64,000 nucleotides of DNA. It comes from Microlunatus flavus (GTDB lineage Bacteria; Actinomycetota; Actinomycetes; Propionibacteriales; Propionibacteriaceae). The position numbers and the translations under genes are program-made. The stretch is taken from assembly GCF_900110855.1 (NCBI RefSeq), contig NZ_FOFA01000001.1, positions 496,001 through 560,000 of the forward strand, given 5' to 3'. The notes beneath the pieces were generated by a model, which saw only the letters and a list, made by a program, of their open reading frames with translations, was not told the origin of the DNA and did no database searches. Position 1 is the stretch's first letter. Every line of letters begins with the position of its first letter. Shown one piece after another: positions 7,636 to 16,783 of the stretch.

Positions 7636-8481
7636 TCAGCCCGCCTTCTCGAGGGGCTGCGACTCGATGAGCGCCCGGCGCGCCCGCCTGCGGACCGCCT
7701 GCTTGTCCGGATCGGCGACGGGTGCCGCCAGCAGCAGCCGCCGCGTGTAGTCGTGCGACGGCGAGGAGATGACGTCCCGCACGGGTCCGGTCTCCACCAC
7801 GTCGCCGCGGTAGAGCACGCTGACGCGGACGCTGATGTGCCGGACGACCGCGAGGTCGTGGGAGATGAAGAGGTACGACACCTGCGTCCGCGTCTGGATC
7901 TCGGCGAGGAGGTCCAGGACCTTCGCCTGGGTGGTCAGGTCGAGCGCGGAGACGGGCTCGTCGCAGACGATGAGCTTGGGCGACGGGGCGAGCGCACGGG
8001 CGATCGCGACGCGCTGTCGCTGCCCGCCGGAGAACTCCCGGGGCAGCCGCTCGGCGGCGCCGGCGGGAAGGTTCACCTGTTCCAGCAGTCCCCTGACGCG
8101 CGCCTGCGCGTCGCGCCTGCTCAGGCCCTGCACGACGAGCGGCTCGGAGAGGATGTCACCGACGCTGAGCGCCGGGTTCAACGACGTGTAGGGGTCCTGG
8201 AAGACGACCTGGATGTCCTTGGCCAGGCGCCGTCGCGTCCTGCGCGACGCCGCCGTCACGTCCTCCCCCGCGAAGCGCACGGACCCCGACGACGGCGTGA
8301 CGAGGCCGAGGACCGTACGGCCGATGGTCGTCTTCCCCGAGCCGGACTCCCCGACCAGACCGAGGGTCTCGCCGACCCCCACGCTCAGGGAGACGCCGTG
8401 CAGCACCTCTACCGGCCGGGACCGGAGGCCTTTCCGGCCGAAACGCACCCTGAGGTCCTCGACCTCCAGCAGCGCTGTCAC
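7636..8481 (-). CDS. Peptide/oligosaccharide ABC transporter ATPase (OppF/DppF type)
   Basis: A 281-aa ABC ATPase with Walker A GESGSGKTTIG, signature FSGGQRQRVAIARAL, Walker B KLIVCDEPVSALD and a switch His in LFISHDLAVV. The C-terminus includes the oligopeptide-transporter extension that follows the TRRLLLAAPVADP segment. The GTG start at 8481 overlaps the stop of the preceding permease/ATPase gene (GTGA). It would pair with the ATPase half of that upstream protein as the heterodimeric motor of a family-5 importer. Family-5 systems carry peptides, nickel or oligosaccharides; the sugar-enzyme neighbours favour an oligosaccharide. Confidence 0.92.
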   Translation of the reverse strand: MTALLEVEDLRVRFGRKGLRSRPVEVLHGVSLSVGVGETLGLVGESGSGKTTIGRTVLGLVTPSSGSVRFAGEDVTAASRRTRRRLAKDIQVVFQDPYTSLNPALSVGDILSEPLVVQGLSRRDAQARVRGLLEQVNLPAGAAERLPREFSGGQRQRVAIARALAPSPKLIVCDEPVSALDLTTQAKVLDLLAEIQTRTQVSYLFISHDLAVVRHISVRVSVLYRGDVVETGPVRDVISSPSHDYTRRLLLAAPVADPDKQAVRRRARRALIESQPLEKAG

Positions 8482-10297
8482 CGTCCGGCTCCGACCGACT
8501 TCGCCAGGACGTCCACGTCGAAGTAGTCCTCGTCGAGGATCGAGCCCAGGAGCGAGCGCGTGTAGGCGTGCCGGGGTGCGGCGAAGACCTCGCGGGTCGA
8601 CCCGGACTCGACCACCTCGCCGTCGCGCATGACCACCAGCCGGTCGCACAGGTCGGCGACGACGCCGAAGTTGTGCGTCACCAGCAGGATCGCCATGTCG
8701 AAGTCCTTCTGCAGACCACGCAGCAGGTCGAGGATCTCGGCCTGGACGGTCACGTCGAGCGCCGTCGTCGGCTCGTCGGCGATGAGCAGACGGGGTCGGC
8801 AGGCGACGGCGCCCGCGATCAGCACACGCTGCGCCATCCCGCCCGAGATCTGGTGGGGATAGGAGGCGAAGACCCGCGCCGGGTCTGGGATCTCCACCCG
8901 CTCCAGCAGCTCGAGCACGGTCCGGCGCTCGTCGCCCCGCGCGGCGCCGAGGGTGCGGCGGACCCGTTCGGTCAGCTGCGAGCCCACGGTGAAGCACGGG
9001 TCCAGGTTCGACATCGGCTCCTGGGGGATGTAGGAGACGACGCGACCCCGGAGGGGCCGCAGCTCGGCGTCGCTGAGGCCGATCAGCTCGCGCCCGTCGA
9101 GCCGAATCGAGCCTCGGGTGATCCTCGCCTCGGGCGCCAGGACCCCCAGCACGGAGAAGGCGGTCTGGGACTTCCCGGACCCGGACTCCCCCACGAGCCC
9201 CACGACCTCGCCAGGGCCGACGGTCAACGACACCCCCTTGACCACCTCGCGCAGGTCGTCCCCGGCCGGGAAGGCGACACCCAGGTCGTGCACCGACAGC
9301 AGCGGGCCAGCCGTGCCACCACCTGCGCCGCCGTCCGTGGAGGGCGCCGTCGACGACGCGACCCCGTCGCTCAGCTGCGCACCGACGGCGACGGGCGGGG
9401 CGGCCAGCTTCTGCGGCTTGGGCCGCCCGAGCTCGAAGGCGTCGCGCACCGAGTTCCCCAGCAGCACCATGCTCCCGGTCAGGAGGCCGAGCAGGATGCT
9501 CGGCCAGACGAACTGGAGGGGGACGAGGTAGAGGTTGCCGAACCCGGAGGCGATCATGAGGCCGAAGCTCGGCACCTCCTTCGAGCCGACGCCGAGGAAC
9601 GCCAGCCCCGACTGGACGCCGATGGCCGTTCCCATGAGGAAGGCGGTGTTGGTGATGACCGGTCCGCGGATCACGAACAGCACGTGCCGACCGAGGATGC
9701 GCAGGTCGCTCAGCCCGGACACCCGGGCGGCGTCGACGTAGAGCTCGTTCTTGACCGCGACGACCAGGTTCCGCACGATCCGGTACGTCCCGGGCGCGAG
9801 GAGGACCCCGTAGATCAACATCGTCCAGCGGTAGTCGCCGCGGGTCAGCGGCATCAGGACGATGAGCGTGATCAGCCCGGGGAAGGTCATGACCAGGTTG
9901 AAGAGCCACTCGGTGGCGTTGCGGGTGACGTTGCCGAAGTAGCCGCCGACGAGGCCCGCGGTCACCCCGATCGCCAGCGCCACGCTGGCGCCGATGAGCG
10001 CGAGATGCCGCTCGTCCTGATGGAGTAGAGCAGGCGGGACACGATGTCGCGGCCGCTCTCGTCGCCGCCCAGCAGCCGGCCCGGCGTCCCGAACGGGGCG
10101 TTGATCAGGTTGAGGTCCGCGCCGTTGGGGTCGGCCGGCGCGATGAGCGGGCTCAGCGCTCCCAGCGCGAACACGACGAGCAGCACGGAACCGCTGATGA
10201 TCGCCTGCGGGTCCCGCAGGAGGCGCGGGAGCACGGACCGCCGCGCGCCGGCCGCCACCTCGTCCGGAGCAGGCAGGTCGCCCAGGATCTCGCTCAA
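8478..10297 (-). pseudogene. Fused DppC-like permease/DppD-like ATPase with a frameshift
   Basis: Read together, this is one gene of about 606 aa: a DppC-type permease (N-terminal FGTPGRLLGGDESGRDIVSR loop, then membrane helices and the EAA-like loop DAARVSGLSDLRILGRHV) joined to an OppD-type ATPase ([37 protein letters not shown]). Such permease/ATPase fusions are known in actinobacteria. Near 10001-10006 the frame breaks: codons for Y-S-I-R-T-S-G-I run into a wrong frame, and the permease resumes at L-A-L-I-G-A-S in another, consistent with loss of one base. The total length is one base short of a multiple of three. The start is TTG at 10297, overlapping the upstream stop (TTGA). The downstream frame 8478-9983 alone could still give the later helices and an intact ATPase. 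It may be a true mutation or a sequencing error. Confidence 0.85.
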
Positions 10298-11235
10298 TGC
10301 AGTCTCGCCTTCGGGTTCAGCCACCCGTTCGCCAAGTCGGCGGCGAGGTTGACGACCGTCACCAGCAGCACGCTGACGAGCGTGACGCCCATGATCACGG
10401 GCACGTCGATCTGCAGGGACGCGGAGAACGCGAACGATCCGTACCCCGGCAGGGCGAAGACGTTCTCGATGATCACCGAGTGGCTCAGTAGCGCGAGGAA
10501 CTCCAGCGACATCACCGTCAGCGCGGGGCTGCCGGCGTTGCGCAGGGCGTGCTTGATGACGATCGAGCGGGGGGACAGCCCGCTCGTCCGCAGCGTGCGG
10601 ACGTAGTCCTTCCGCAGCTCGACGATCATCGCTCCGCGGATCTGGGCGGTGATGTTGGCCATGCCGCCGACGATCAGCGCGATCGCGGGGAGGGTGATGC
10701 TGCGCAACCACGCGGAACGGCTGTCGACCAGGGAGGTGAAGCCCGTCGCCGGGAGGACGTGGAGCGTCACGGCCACCACGAAGACCAGGATGATCGCGAT
10801 CAGCAGCTCGGGGATCAGGTGGCCGATCAGGGAGATCCCCTGGGCCACGCGGTCCACGACTCCGCCCCTGGAGGCCGACCACACGCCGAGGAGGATGCTC
10901 AGCACGACCGAGACGACGAGCGCGGGGACGATCACGGACAGCGTCACCGACATCCGCTGCAGGACGATCGGGCCGACGCCGAGGCTCGTGTAGGCCGAGA
11001 CCCCGAGGTCGCCACGGATGACGTGGCCGAGCCACTCGCCGTACTGCAGCAGCAGCGGCCTGTCGTACCCCCGCGCGTGCATGGTCTCCGCGATCTTCTC
11101 CGGCGTCGCGTCCGGCCCGAGGATCGTCGCGATCATGTCCTCGAACGACCTGCTGAGCAGGAGGAACGTGATGAGCGTGACGAGGACGGTCAGGGCGAGG
11201 CCGGCGAGCACCCGTCGCAAGGAGTAGAGGACCAC
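10294..11235 (-). CDS. Family-5 ABC transporter permease (DppB/OppB type)
   Basis: A 313-aa inner-membrane permease with about six hydrophobic helices. Visible family landmarks are the N-terminal LRRVLAGLALTVLVTLITF helix, the long periplasmic region containing YDRPLLLQYGEWL, and the EAA-type loop YVRTLRTSGLSPRSIVIKHAL that docks on the ATPase. The GTG start at 11235 lies 15 nt after the binding-protein stop with a GGAG site. It pairs with the DppC half of the downstream fused gene to form the transmembrane channel. Confidence 0.92.
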   Translation of the reverse strand: MVLYSLRRVLAGLALTVLVTLITFLLLSRSFEDMIATILGPDATPEKIAETMHARGYDRPLLLQYGEWLGHVIRGDLGVSAYTSLGVGPIVLQRMSVTLSVIVPALVVSVVLSILLGVWSASRGGVVDRVAQGISLIGHLIPELLIAIILVFVVAVTLHVLPATGFTSLVDSRSAWLRSITLPAIALIVGGMANITAQIRGAMIVELRKDYVRTLRTSGLSPRSIVIKHALRNAGSPALTVMSLEFLALLSHSVIIENVFALPGYGSFAFSASLQIDVPVIMGVTLVSVLLVTVVNLAADLANGWLNPKARLH

Positions 11236-11250
11236 CGCAGGAGCTCCCGA

Positions 11251-12816
11251 CTACTTCGCGGCCACGCCGAACTGACGCACGGACGAGGTGGTGCCCGCCT
11301 TGTCGACGAACTGCACGCCTTGGGAGGTCGCCCACAGGTTGATCGGGTTGTACAGCGGGACCTCGAGCGCCTCCTTCACGGAGTACTCGTTGATCTTGGC
11401 GAGCGTGGGCTTCGCCGCCTCCGGGTCGACCGTCGAGTTGAGGGTGTCCATCAGCTTGGTGAGCTCCGGGGTGGTGAACTTCTCCGGGTTGTTGGTGCCT
11501 GCGCCGAGGAAGTTGATGGCGGTGTAGGCGTCCGACGCGAAGGCCGAGTCCTTCAGGCTGAGCGGGAACTTGCCCGAGGAGAGCACGGTCGTGGCCTGGG
11601 AGTCCGGGATCGCGACCCACTGGACCTTGATGCCCACCGCACCCAGCTGCTGGGACAACGTCGGCTCGAGCTTGGTGCTGACGTTGGTGCTGGGGATCTG
11701 CACGGAGAAGCCGTCGGGGTAGCCCGCCTCGGCCAGGAGCGCCTTGGCCTTGGCCGGGTCGTACGGGTAGGTGTCGTCGAGCGCGTCGTCGTGCACGGTG
11801 CCGCCCGTGCTGAACACCTGCTCCGTCGGCTTGGCGAAGCCCAGGAGGAGCTTGTCGGCGATGCCCTTGCGGTCGATCGCGTAGTTGAGCGCCTGCCGGA
11901 CGCGCACGTCTTTGAACTGCGGGATGATCTTGCCGCCCTTGTCGATGATCAGCATCGTCCGGATGGCCGTCGCCGCGGTCGGGGTGATCACCGCCCCGGA
12001 CGTCGCCTTCGCGGCGGCCTCCTGCTCGGGGGTGATCGCCACCGCGTTCACCTCACCGGCCTTGAAGGCGTTCAGCGAGGCGGTGGGGTCGTTCATCAGG
12101 CGCACGGTGACCGTCTTGAAGGGGAACGAGGCGACGTCCCAGTAGTCGTCGCGCCGGCTGAGGACGTAGCTCGATCCCGGCACGGTCTTGGCCTTGTCCA
12201 GCGTGTACGGCCCCGAGCCCAGCGGGTCGGTCGCGATGTTCGGGTTCTTGAGCGCGGACGCCTCGGTGAAGGTGCCGAGCTCGCGTCCCAGGAGCGGCAG
12301 GAACTTGGGGTCGAAGTACTTGAAGTTGAGCACCACGGTCTTGTCGTCGGGCGCGTCGACGGACTTGAGCGCGGTGATCTGGGTCTGGATGTAGCCGGGC
12401 GTCTCGATGTTGCGGTTCATCGTGGCCGCCACGTCGGAGGCCTTCACCGGGTTCCCGTCGCTGAACTTCAGACCGTCGCGGAGGGTGACCGTGAGGTGCA
12501 GCCCGTCCTTCGAGTACTTCCAGCCGGTCGCGGCCCACGGCTTGACCACGCCGTCGACGGGGTCGCGGTAGGCGAGGCTCTCGTAGACCGAGTTCCACAG
12601 GATGCCGGCGGCCGCCGGCTCGACCTGCGACGGGTCGAACGAGGTCGGGGCCTGCTGGATCGCGAGGACGAGCGCGTCGCCGCCGCTCGTGCTCCCCGAC
12701 GAGCCGGACCCGGCGTCGGAGGACGAGCAGGCCGCGAGGGACGTCGCGGCGAGGGCGATGGCGCCCACCGCCGCCGCGAGGCTCCGCCTCCTGGGCAGAA
12801 CGCGTGGACGTGACAT
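11251..12816 (-). CDS. ABC transporter substrate-binding lipoprotein, family 5
   Basis: A 521-aa extracytoplasmic solute-binding protein (SBP_bac_5). The signal peptide ends in the lipobox SLAAC, predicting a membrane-anchored lipoprotein. Family segments include ILWNSVYESLAYRDP and the conserved LTVTLRDGLKFSDG stretch. ATG at 12816 is chosen because AGGGAG sits 8 nt upstream and it begins directly at the Arg-rich signal peptide; an upstream GTG at 12858 would add an implausible extension. It is the first gene of the eight-gene operon running to 3505 and so defines what is imported; family-5 binders take peptides or oligosaccharides. Confidence 0.92.
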   Translation of the reverse strand: MSRPRVLPRRRSLAAAVGAIALAATSLAACSSSDAGSGSSGSTSGGDALVLAIQQAPTSFDPSQVEPAAAGILWNSVYESLAYRDPVDGVVKPWAATGWKYSKDGLHLTVTLRDGLKFSDGNPVKASDVAATMNRNIETPGYIQTQITALKSVDAPDDKTVVLNFKYFDPKFLPLLGRELGTFTEASALKNPNIATDPLGSGPYTLDKAKTVPGSSYVLSRRDDYWDVASFPFKTVTVRLMNDPTASLNAFKAGEVNAVAITPEQEAAAKATSGAVITPTAATAIRTMLIIDKGGKIIPQFKDVRVRQALNYAIDRKGIADKLLLGFAKPTEQVFSTGGTVHDDALDDTYPYDPAKAKALLAEAGYPDGFSVQIPSTNVSTKLEPTLSQQLGAVGIKVQWVAIPDSQATTVLSSGKFPLSLKDSAFASDAYTAINFLGAGTNNPEKFTTPELTKLMDTLNSTVDPEAAKPTLAKINEYSVKEALEVPLYNPINLWATSQGVQFVDKAGTTSSVRQFGVAAK

Positions 12817-12857
12817 CTCAAACTCCCTCGTTTGCCGGCCCGTACTGCTTTTGGACA

Positions 12858-12868
12858 CTAACTGTTAG
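12858..12868. promoter_or_regulatory. Short perfect palindrome upstream of binding-protein gene
   Basis: CTAAC-T-GTTAG is an 11-bp perfect palindrome 42 bp upstream of the binding-protein ATG, in the region where a leftward promoter would sit (TTGCGG-17 nt-TTAGTG is a weak fit). It is a candidate operator for an unidentified repressor. Confidence 0.35.
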
Positions 12869-12876
12869 GCTCTGTA

Positions 12877-12917
12877 TTCCGCAAGACGAAGCGTGAAATC
12901 CATATTGTGGAATCACG
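12877..12917. promoter_or_regulatory. Possible IclR-like sites upstream of the importer operon
   Basis: Contains TTCCG-CAAGA-CGAAG (12877-12891) and TCCA-TATTG-TGGA (12899-12911), the latter enclosed by CGTGA...TCACG. The 10-mer GTGGAATCAC at 12907-12916 recurs exactly at 26117-26126 in the control region of the glc/MR locus, and the TTCCG-N5 half-site resembles 24914-24928. This suggests that the IclR encoded at 18277-19071 also acts here. The matches are imperfect and the claim is inference. Confidence 0.35.
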
Positions 12918-13110
12918 CTCGAACCGCTGAGCCCGAGTGCACGTGACGGCCGACAACGGCTTCCGCGTCACGAGAGGAGACGACCACGCAGCATCGCTGT
13001 GCTGGGCGAGGCTCGTACGCCCGGGCTCCTGCGGCAGCAGACCGTCTCGAGCCGGCGGCTCCGACGACGCCCGGCGGCGAGGGCGGCACCGACCCGACAG
13101 GGAGCAGACG

Positions 13111-14106
13111 ATGACCAGGACCCCGCTGCGCAGCGTTCTCGCGACGGTCGACTACCCGGACGACGCCATGGCCGAGCTCATCCGCATCTTCGCCCCGGCA
13201 CCGGTGGCGCTGGTCGCCCGTGACGACGACGACGGCATCGCGGCTGCGCTGCAGCACGCGGACGCGGCGGTACTGGCGAAGGACCTCGACCCACGCTTCC
13301 TGGCTGCGCCGAGGCTGAGGTGGGTGCACTGCGACCAGTCCGGGCTCGACAGGAGCGCGGCCCCCGAGCTGTTCGAGCGGACCGACCTGGTCGTGACCAG
13401 CTCGGCGGGGCGCAACGCCCCCGCGCTGGCGCAGCACGTCTTCTACTTCGCGCTCGCGCTCGCCTACGAGGCGCCGCGGCTGCTCGAGGCGCAGCAGGCG
13501 CACCGCTGGACCGGGTTCGCCGACTACCGGGACCCGTGGGCGCTCTGGGGCAAGACGATGGGGATCGTCGGTCTGGGCGAGACGGGCAAGGACGTCGCGC
13601 AGATGGCCCGCGCCTTCGGGATGCGCACCCTCGCCTACGGGAGGTCGGGCGCGGACGCGGGCGCCCACGTCGACACGTTCCTCAGTGCGGCGGAGGCCGG
13701 CTCGCTGTCCGAGCTCCTGACCCAGAGCGACTTCGTCGTGCTGACGATCCGCCTGAGCGACGAGACCCACCATCTCATCGGGCCGGACGAGCTCGCGCTG
13801 ATGAAGCCCACGGCGCACCTCATCAACGTCGCGCGGGGCAGCGTCGTCGACGAGGCGGCCCTCGTGGACGCGCTCGTGGCCGGGACGATCAGGGGCGCCG
13901 GCCTCGACGTGTTCGAGCAGGAGCCGCTGCCCGCCGACGCGGCCGTCTGGGACGCGCCGAACGTGCTGATCACGCCGCACACGACGCTGCGCATGCGGGA
14001 CATGATCGACCGCACCCTGGCGATCATCAGGGACAACCACGAGCGCTACCGCGACGGCCGACCGCTGGTGAACGTGCTCACCAGGTCGGACGTCTACAGC
14101 CGCTGA
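13111..14106 (+). CDS. D-isomer specific 2-hydroxyacid dehydrogenase
   Basis: A 331-aa NAD(P)-dependent dehydrogenase. The Rossmann motif is GIVGLGETGKD; the catalytic triad is visible as Arg in INVARGSVVDE, Glu in GLDVFEQEPLP and His in LITPHTTLR. The family reduces 2-oxoacids such as glyoxylate, hydroxypyruvate or phosphoglycerate-type compounds to D-2-hydroxyacids, or the reverse. ATG at 13111 follows GGGAG with good spacing. It faces the glycolate oxidase operon and overlaps the last 13 nt of glcF tail-to-tail. A glyoxylate/hydroxypyruvate reductase role would fit the neighbours but is inferred. Confidence 0.9.
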   Translation: MTRTPLRSVLATVDYPDDAMAELIRIFAPAPVALVARDDDDGIAAALQHADAAVLAKDLDPRFLAAPRLRWVHCDQSGLDRSAAPELFERTDLVVTSSAGRNAPALAQHVFYFALALAYEAPRLLEAQQAHRWTGFADYRDPWALWGKTMGIVGLGETGKDVAQMARAFGMRTLAYGRSGADAGAHVDTFLSAAEAGSLSELLTQSDFVVLTIRLSDETHHLIGPDELALMKPTAHLINVARGSVVDEAALVDALVAGTIRGAGLDVFEQEPLPADAAVWDAPNVLITPHTTLRMRDMIDRTLAIIRDNHERYRDGRPLVNVLTRSDVYSR

Positions 14107-15521
14107 GGGCCTCCTCGGGCCAACGCCTGCGCGGCGACCGGGTCGACCCCGCGCAGCGACGCGTCGATGAGCTCGACGGGGTGGAACAGCGGGACGCCAG
14201 CGTCGAGGTAGCGGCGGATCTGCAGCAGGCACCCGGCGTTGGAGGTCGCGACGGCGTCCGGCCGGGTGCTCTCGATGTGGGCGACCTTGCGGCGGCCGAG
14301 CTCCTCCGCCGGCTCGGGCTGCACCAGGTTGTAGATACCCGCGGATCCGCAGCAGATGTCGGCCTCGGGGATGTCGACGACCGTCATCGACGGGATCGTG
14401 CCCAGCGCCGTACGGGGCTCGGCGACGATCCCCTGGGCGTGCCGCAGGTGGCAGGCGTCGTGGTAGGCCACCGTCGCGTCGATCGGGTGCCGGACGGCGA
14501 CCGGTCCCAGCTGGACCAGGAGCTCGGAGATGTCGCGGACCTTGGCCGCGAAGGCGGCTGCCCGGTCGGCGTACGCCGGGTCGTCGCGCAGCAGCTCGGC
14601 GTACTCCTTCATCGAGGAGCCGCAGCCGGCGACCGTGACGACGACCGTCTCCACCTCCGCCTCCGTGAACACGTCGATGAGCCGGCGGGCCCGGTCGCGG
14701 GCCTCCTCGTCCCGCCCGGCGTGGCTGGACAGCGCCCCGCAGCACTGCTGCCGGGGCGGGGCGACCACGTCGCAGCCCTCGGCGGCCAGCACCCGGGTCG
14801 CCGCAGCGTTGACGTCGCCGAAGAAGACCCGCTGGACGCAGCCGGACAGCAGCCCGACGCGGTGCCGGGTGGTACCGACCGCCGGGGTGAACGACGGCTG
14901 GCGGGCGACGACGCTGCGCAGCGGGATCTGCGGCAGCAGGGCCTCCATGGCGCGGAGGCGGGCCGGCAGCCGCCCGATCAGGCCGGACGCCGCGAGCAGC
15001 CTCCGCACCCCCAGCTTCTGGTAGAGCGTGCCGAAGAACGCGGCCGGTCGCAGCCGGCTCGGGTAGGGGAACAGCCCGAAGACCAGGGCCCGGAAGGCCC
15101 GGTCGGCGGGCGTCCGCTCCCAGTGGCGCTCGATCTGCGGGCGGACGGCCTCGATGAGGTGGTCGTACTGCACCCCCGACGGGCAGGCGGTGACGCAGGC
15201 CATGCACCCGAGGCAGGCGTCGAAGTTCCCCACGAACTCCTCGTCCATGCCGACTTCGCCGGCCGAGCCCATCTTCATCAGGTAGATGCGCCCGCGCGGG
15301 GAGTTGGTCTCGTTGCCCTCCAGCAGGTAGGTGGGGCAGGTCGGCAGGCAGAAGCCGCAGTGCACGCAGTCGTCGATCAGGTCCCCGCTGGGTGCGCGGA
15401 GGCTGTCGAAGATGCTCGCCGTCGGCTCGGCCACGTGCATGCCGGCGGTCACGGCACCGCTGCCGTCACCTCCCGCCGTGGTTCCACGGGGGAGGTCGTC
15501 CAAGCCGGGCGTCTGCGTCAC
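14094..15521 (-). CDS. glcF: Glycolate oxidase iron-sulfur subunit GlcF
   Basis: A 475-aa protein with two 4Fe-4S ferredoxin-type motifs near the N-terminus, CVHCGFCLPTCP (Cys 52/55/58/62) and CLGCMACVTACP (Cys 103/106/109/113), followed by two CCG domains (QQCCGALSSHAG and ADICCGSAGIYN), exactly the GlcF layout. It passes electrons from the GlcDE flavins to the membrane quinone pool during oxidation of glycolate to glyoxylate. The GTG start at 15521 has AGGAG upstream and follows glcE by 25 nt. It is the last gene of the long operon and overlaps the convergent 2-hydroxyacid dehydrogenase gene by 13 nt. Confidence 0.93.
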   Translation of the reverse strand: MTQTPGLDDLPRGTTAGGDGSGAVTAGMHVAEPTASIFDSLRAPSGDLIDDCVHCGFCLPTCPTYLLEGNETNSPRGRIYLMKMGSAGEVGMDEEFVGNFDACLGCMACVTACPSGVQYDHLIEAVRPQIERHWERTPADRAFRALVFGLFPYPSRLRPAAFFGTLYQKLGVRRLLAASGLIGRLPARLRAMEALLPQIPLRSVVARQPSFTPAVGTTRHRVGLLSGCVQRVFFGDVNAAATRVLAAEGCDVVAPPRQQCCGALSSHAGRDEEARDRARRLIDVFTEAEVETVVVTVAGCGSSMKEYAELLRDDPAYADRAAAFAAKVRDISELLVQLGPVAVRHPIDATVAYHDACHLRHAQGIVAEPRTALGTIPSMTVVDIPEADICCGSAGIYNLVQPEPAEELGRRKVAHIESTRPDAVATSNAGCLLQIRRYLDAGVPLFHPVELIDASLRGVDPVAAQALARGGPQRL

Positions 15522-15546
15522 GAGGGGCTCCTGAGGAGGGGACGGA

Positions 15547-16755
15547 TCAGTACCAGGGCCGGAAGCGGCCGGGGGCGCAGCGACCGTCGGGGTCGAAGGC
15601 CTCCTTCACGCGGCGCAGGAGCTCGAGGCTCGACGGCGGCGGTCCGAGGCTGTCGACGAGTGCGTCGACGGCCGCCGGCCGGCGCTGCAGCAGGACGCTG
15701 GCCCGCTGCCCGGTCGCCGCCGCGCGCAGCGCTCCCACCGCCTCGACGTGGTCCTGCGGGGCGCCGCCGCGGAACGAGACGGTGTGCAGGCCCAGGGCGA
15801 CGCTCGAGCTGACCTGGGCGTCGAGCCCGAGGGCGTCGGCCGTGGCGTCGACCGCGCTGGCGAGCCCCGGCAGCCCGGTGGGCAGGCCCGAGACGCGGAC
15901 GACCGTGTCGCCGTCGGAACCCCGCACCGCCCGCCGCTGCTCCTGCCACGCGACGTCGGCCGCGTCGGTGTCCAGCCGCTCCGCGACGACACCGAGCCCT
16001 CCGAGCAGCTGGCGGGACGCCTCGGCGGCGGCGTCCACGTACCCGGGCGACCCGTCCACGCGGAGCAGCAGGCGGCTCGTACCGGGGCCCGGGACCAGCT
16101 CGAGCGCGGCGGGCTCGAGGACGCTGGCCATGACCGCCGACGCCACGCGGCTGGCGATGGCCGGGTCGACGTCGGCGGCCACCGTGGTCGTGGCCGCCGG
16201 CAGCGGGTGCAGCCGCAGCACGACCTCGGTGACCAGGGCCAGCGAGCCCAGCGAGCCGTAGACCAGCTTCGCCAGGTCGTAGCCGGCCACGTTCTTGATC
16301 ACGTGACCCCCGGAACGCGCGGTCGTGCCGTCGGCGAGCACCAGCACGACGCCGATGACGAGGTCGCGCAGGCCGCCGTACCGGAACCGCGACGGCCCCG
16401 AGTCCCCGCTGGCGAGAAGGCCGCCGAGCGTGGCTCCCTCGGCGGCGCTGGGCGGGTCGAGCGCCAGCCACTGCCCGCTCGACCGCAGGTGGGACTGCAG
16501 CTCGGTCAGCGGCGTGCCCGCGCGCACGGAGGCCGTCATGTCGGCCGGGTTGTGGGTGAGCAGCCCCCGCAGGTCGCGGGTGTCGACGACCAGGTCGGGG
16601 TCCGCGACCCGGCCGGCCCAGTCGAGCTTGGTGCCGGCCCCGCGGAACTCGAGCGTCCCGCGGGTTCCCGACAGCAGCTGCGCCGCCTCGGTCGTCGTCG
16701 ACGGCCGCTCCAGGCGGCCGGGCGACGAGGCGGTCTCCTGCCGCAGCTCGCTCAC
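15547..16755 (-). CDS. glcE: Glycolate oxidase FAD-binding subunit GlcE
   Basis: A 402-aa FAD_binding_4 protein, somewhat longer than E. coli GlcE (about 350 aa). Seen are the PP-loop-like FRGAGTKLDWAG, the typical GlcE segment ATLGGLLASGDSGPSRFRYGG and GGHVIKNVAGYDLAKLVYGS. It works with GlcD as the flavoprotein part of glycolate dehydrogenase. GTG at 16755 with GAGGAG upstream follows glcD by 28 nt. Confidence 0.92.
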   Translation of the reverse strand: MSELRQETASSPGRLERPSTTTEAAQLLSGTRGTLEFRGAGTKLDWAGRVADPDLVVDTRDLRGLLTHNPADMTASVRAGTPLTELQSHLRSSGQWLALDPPSAAEGATLGGLLASGDSGPSRFRYGGLRDLVIGVVLVLADGTTARSGGHVIKNVAGYDLAKLVYGSLGSLALVTEVVLRLHPLPAATTTVAADVDPAIASRVASAVMASVLEPAALELVPGPGTSRLLLRVDGSPGYVDAAAEASRQLLGGLGVVAERLDTDAADVAWQEQRRAVRGSDGDTVVRVSGLPTGLPGLASAVDATADALGLDAQVSSSVALGLHTVSFRGGAPQDHVEAVGALRAAATGQRASVLLQRRPAAVDALVDSLGPPPSSLELLRRVKEAFDPDGRCAPGRFRPWY

Positions 16756-16783
16756 CGCGGGCTCCTCGTACGCGTCATGAGAC

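Noticed and set aside
10001-10006. Programmed ribosomal frameshift in the fused transporter gene
   Set aside because: No heptameric slippery sequence or strong downstream stem is evident at the break; a one-base deletion or sequence error is simpler.
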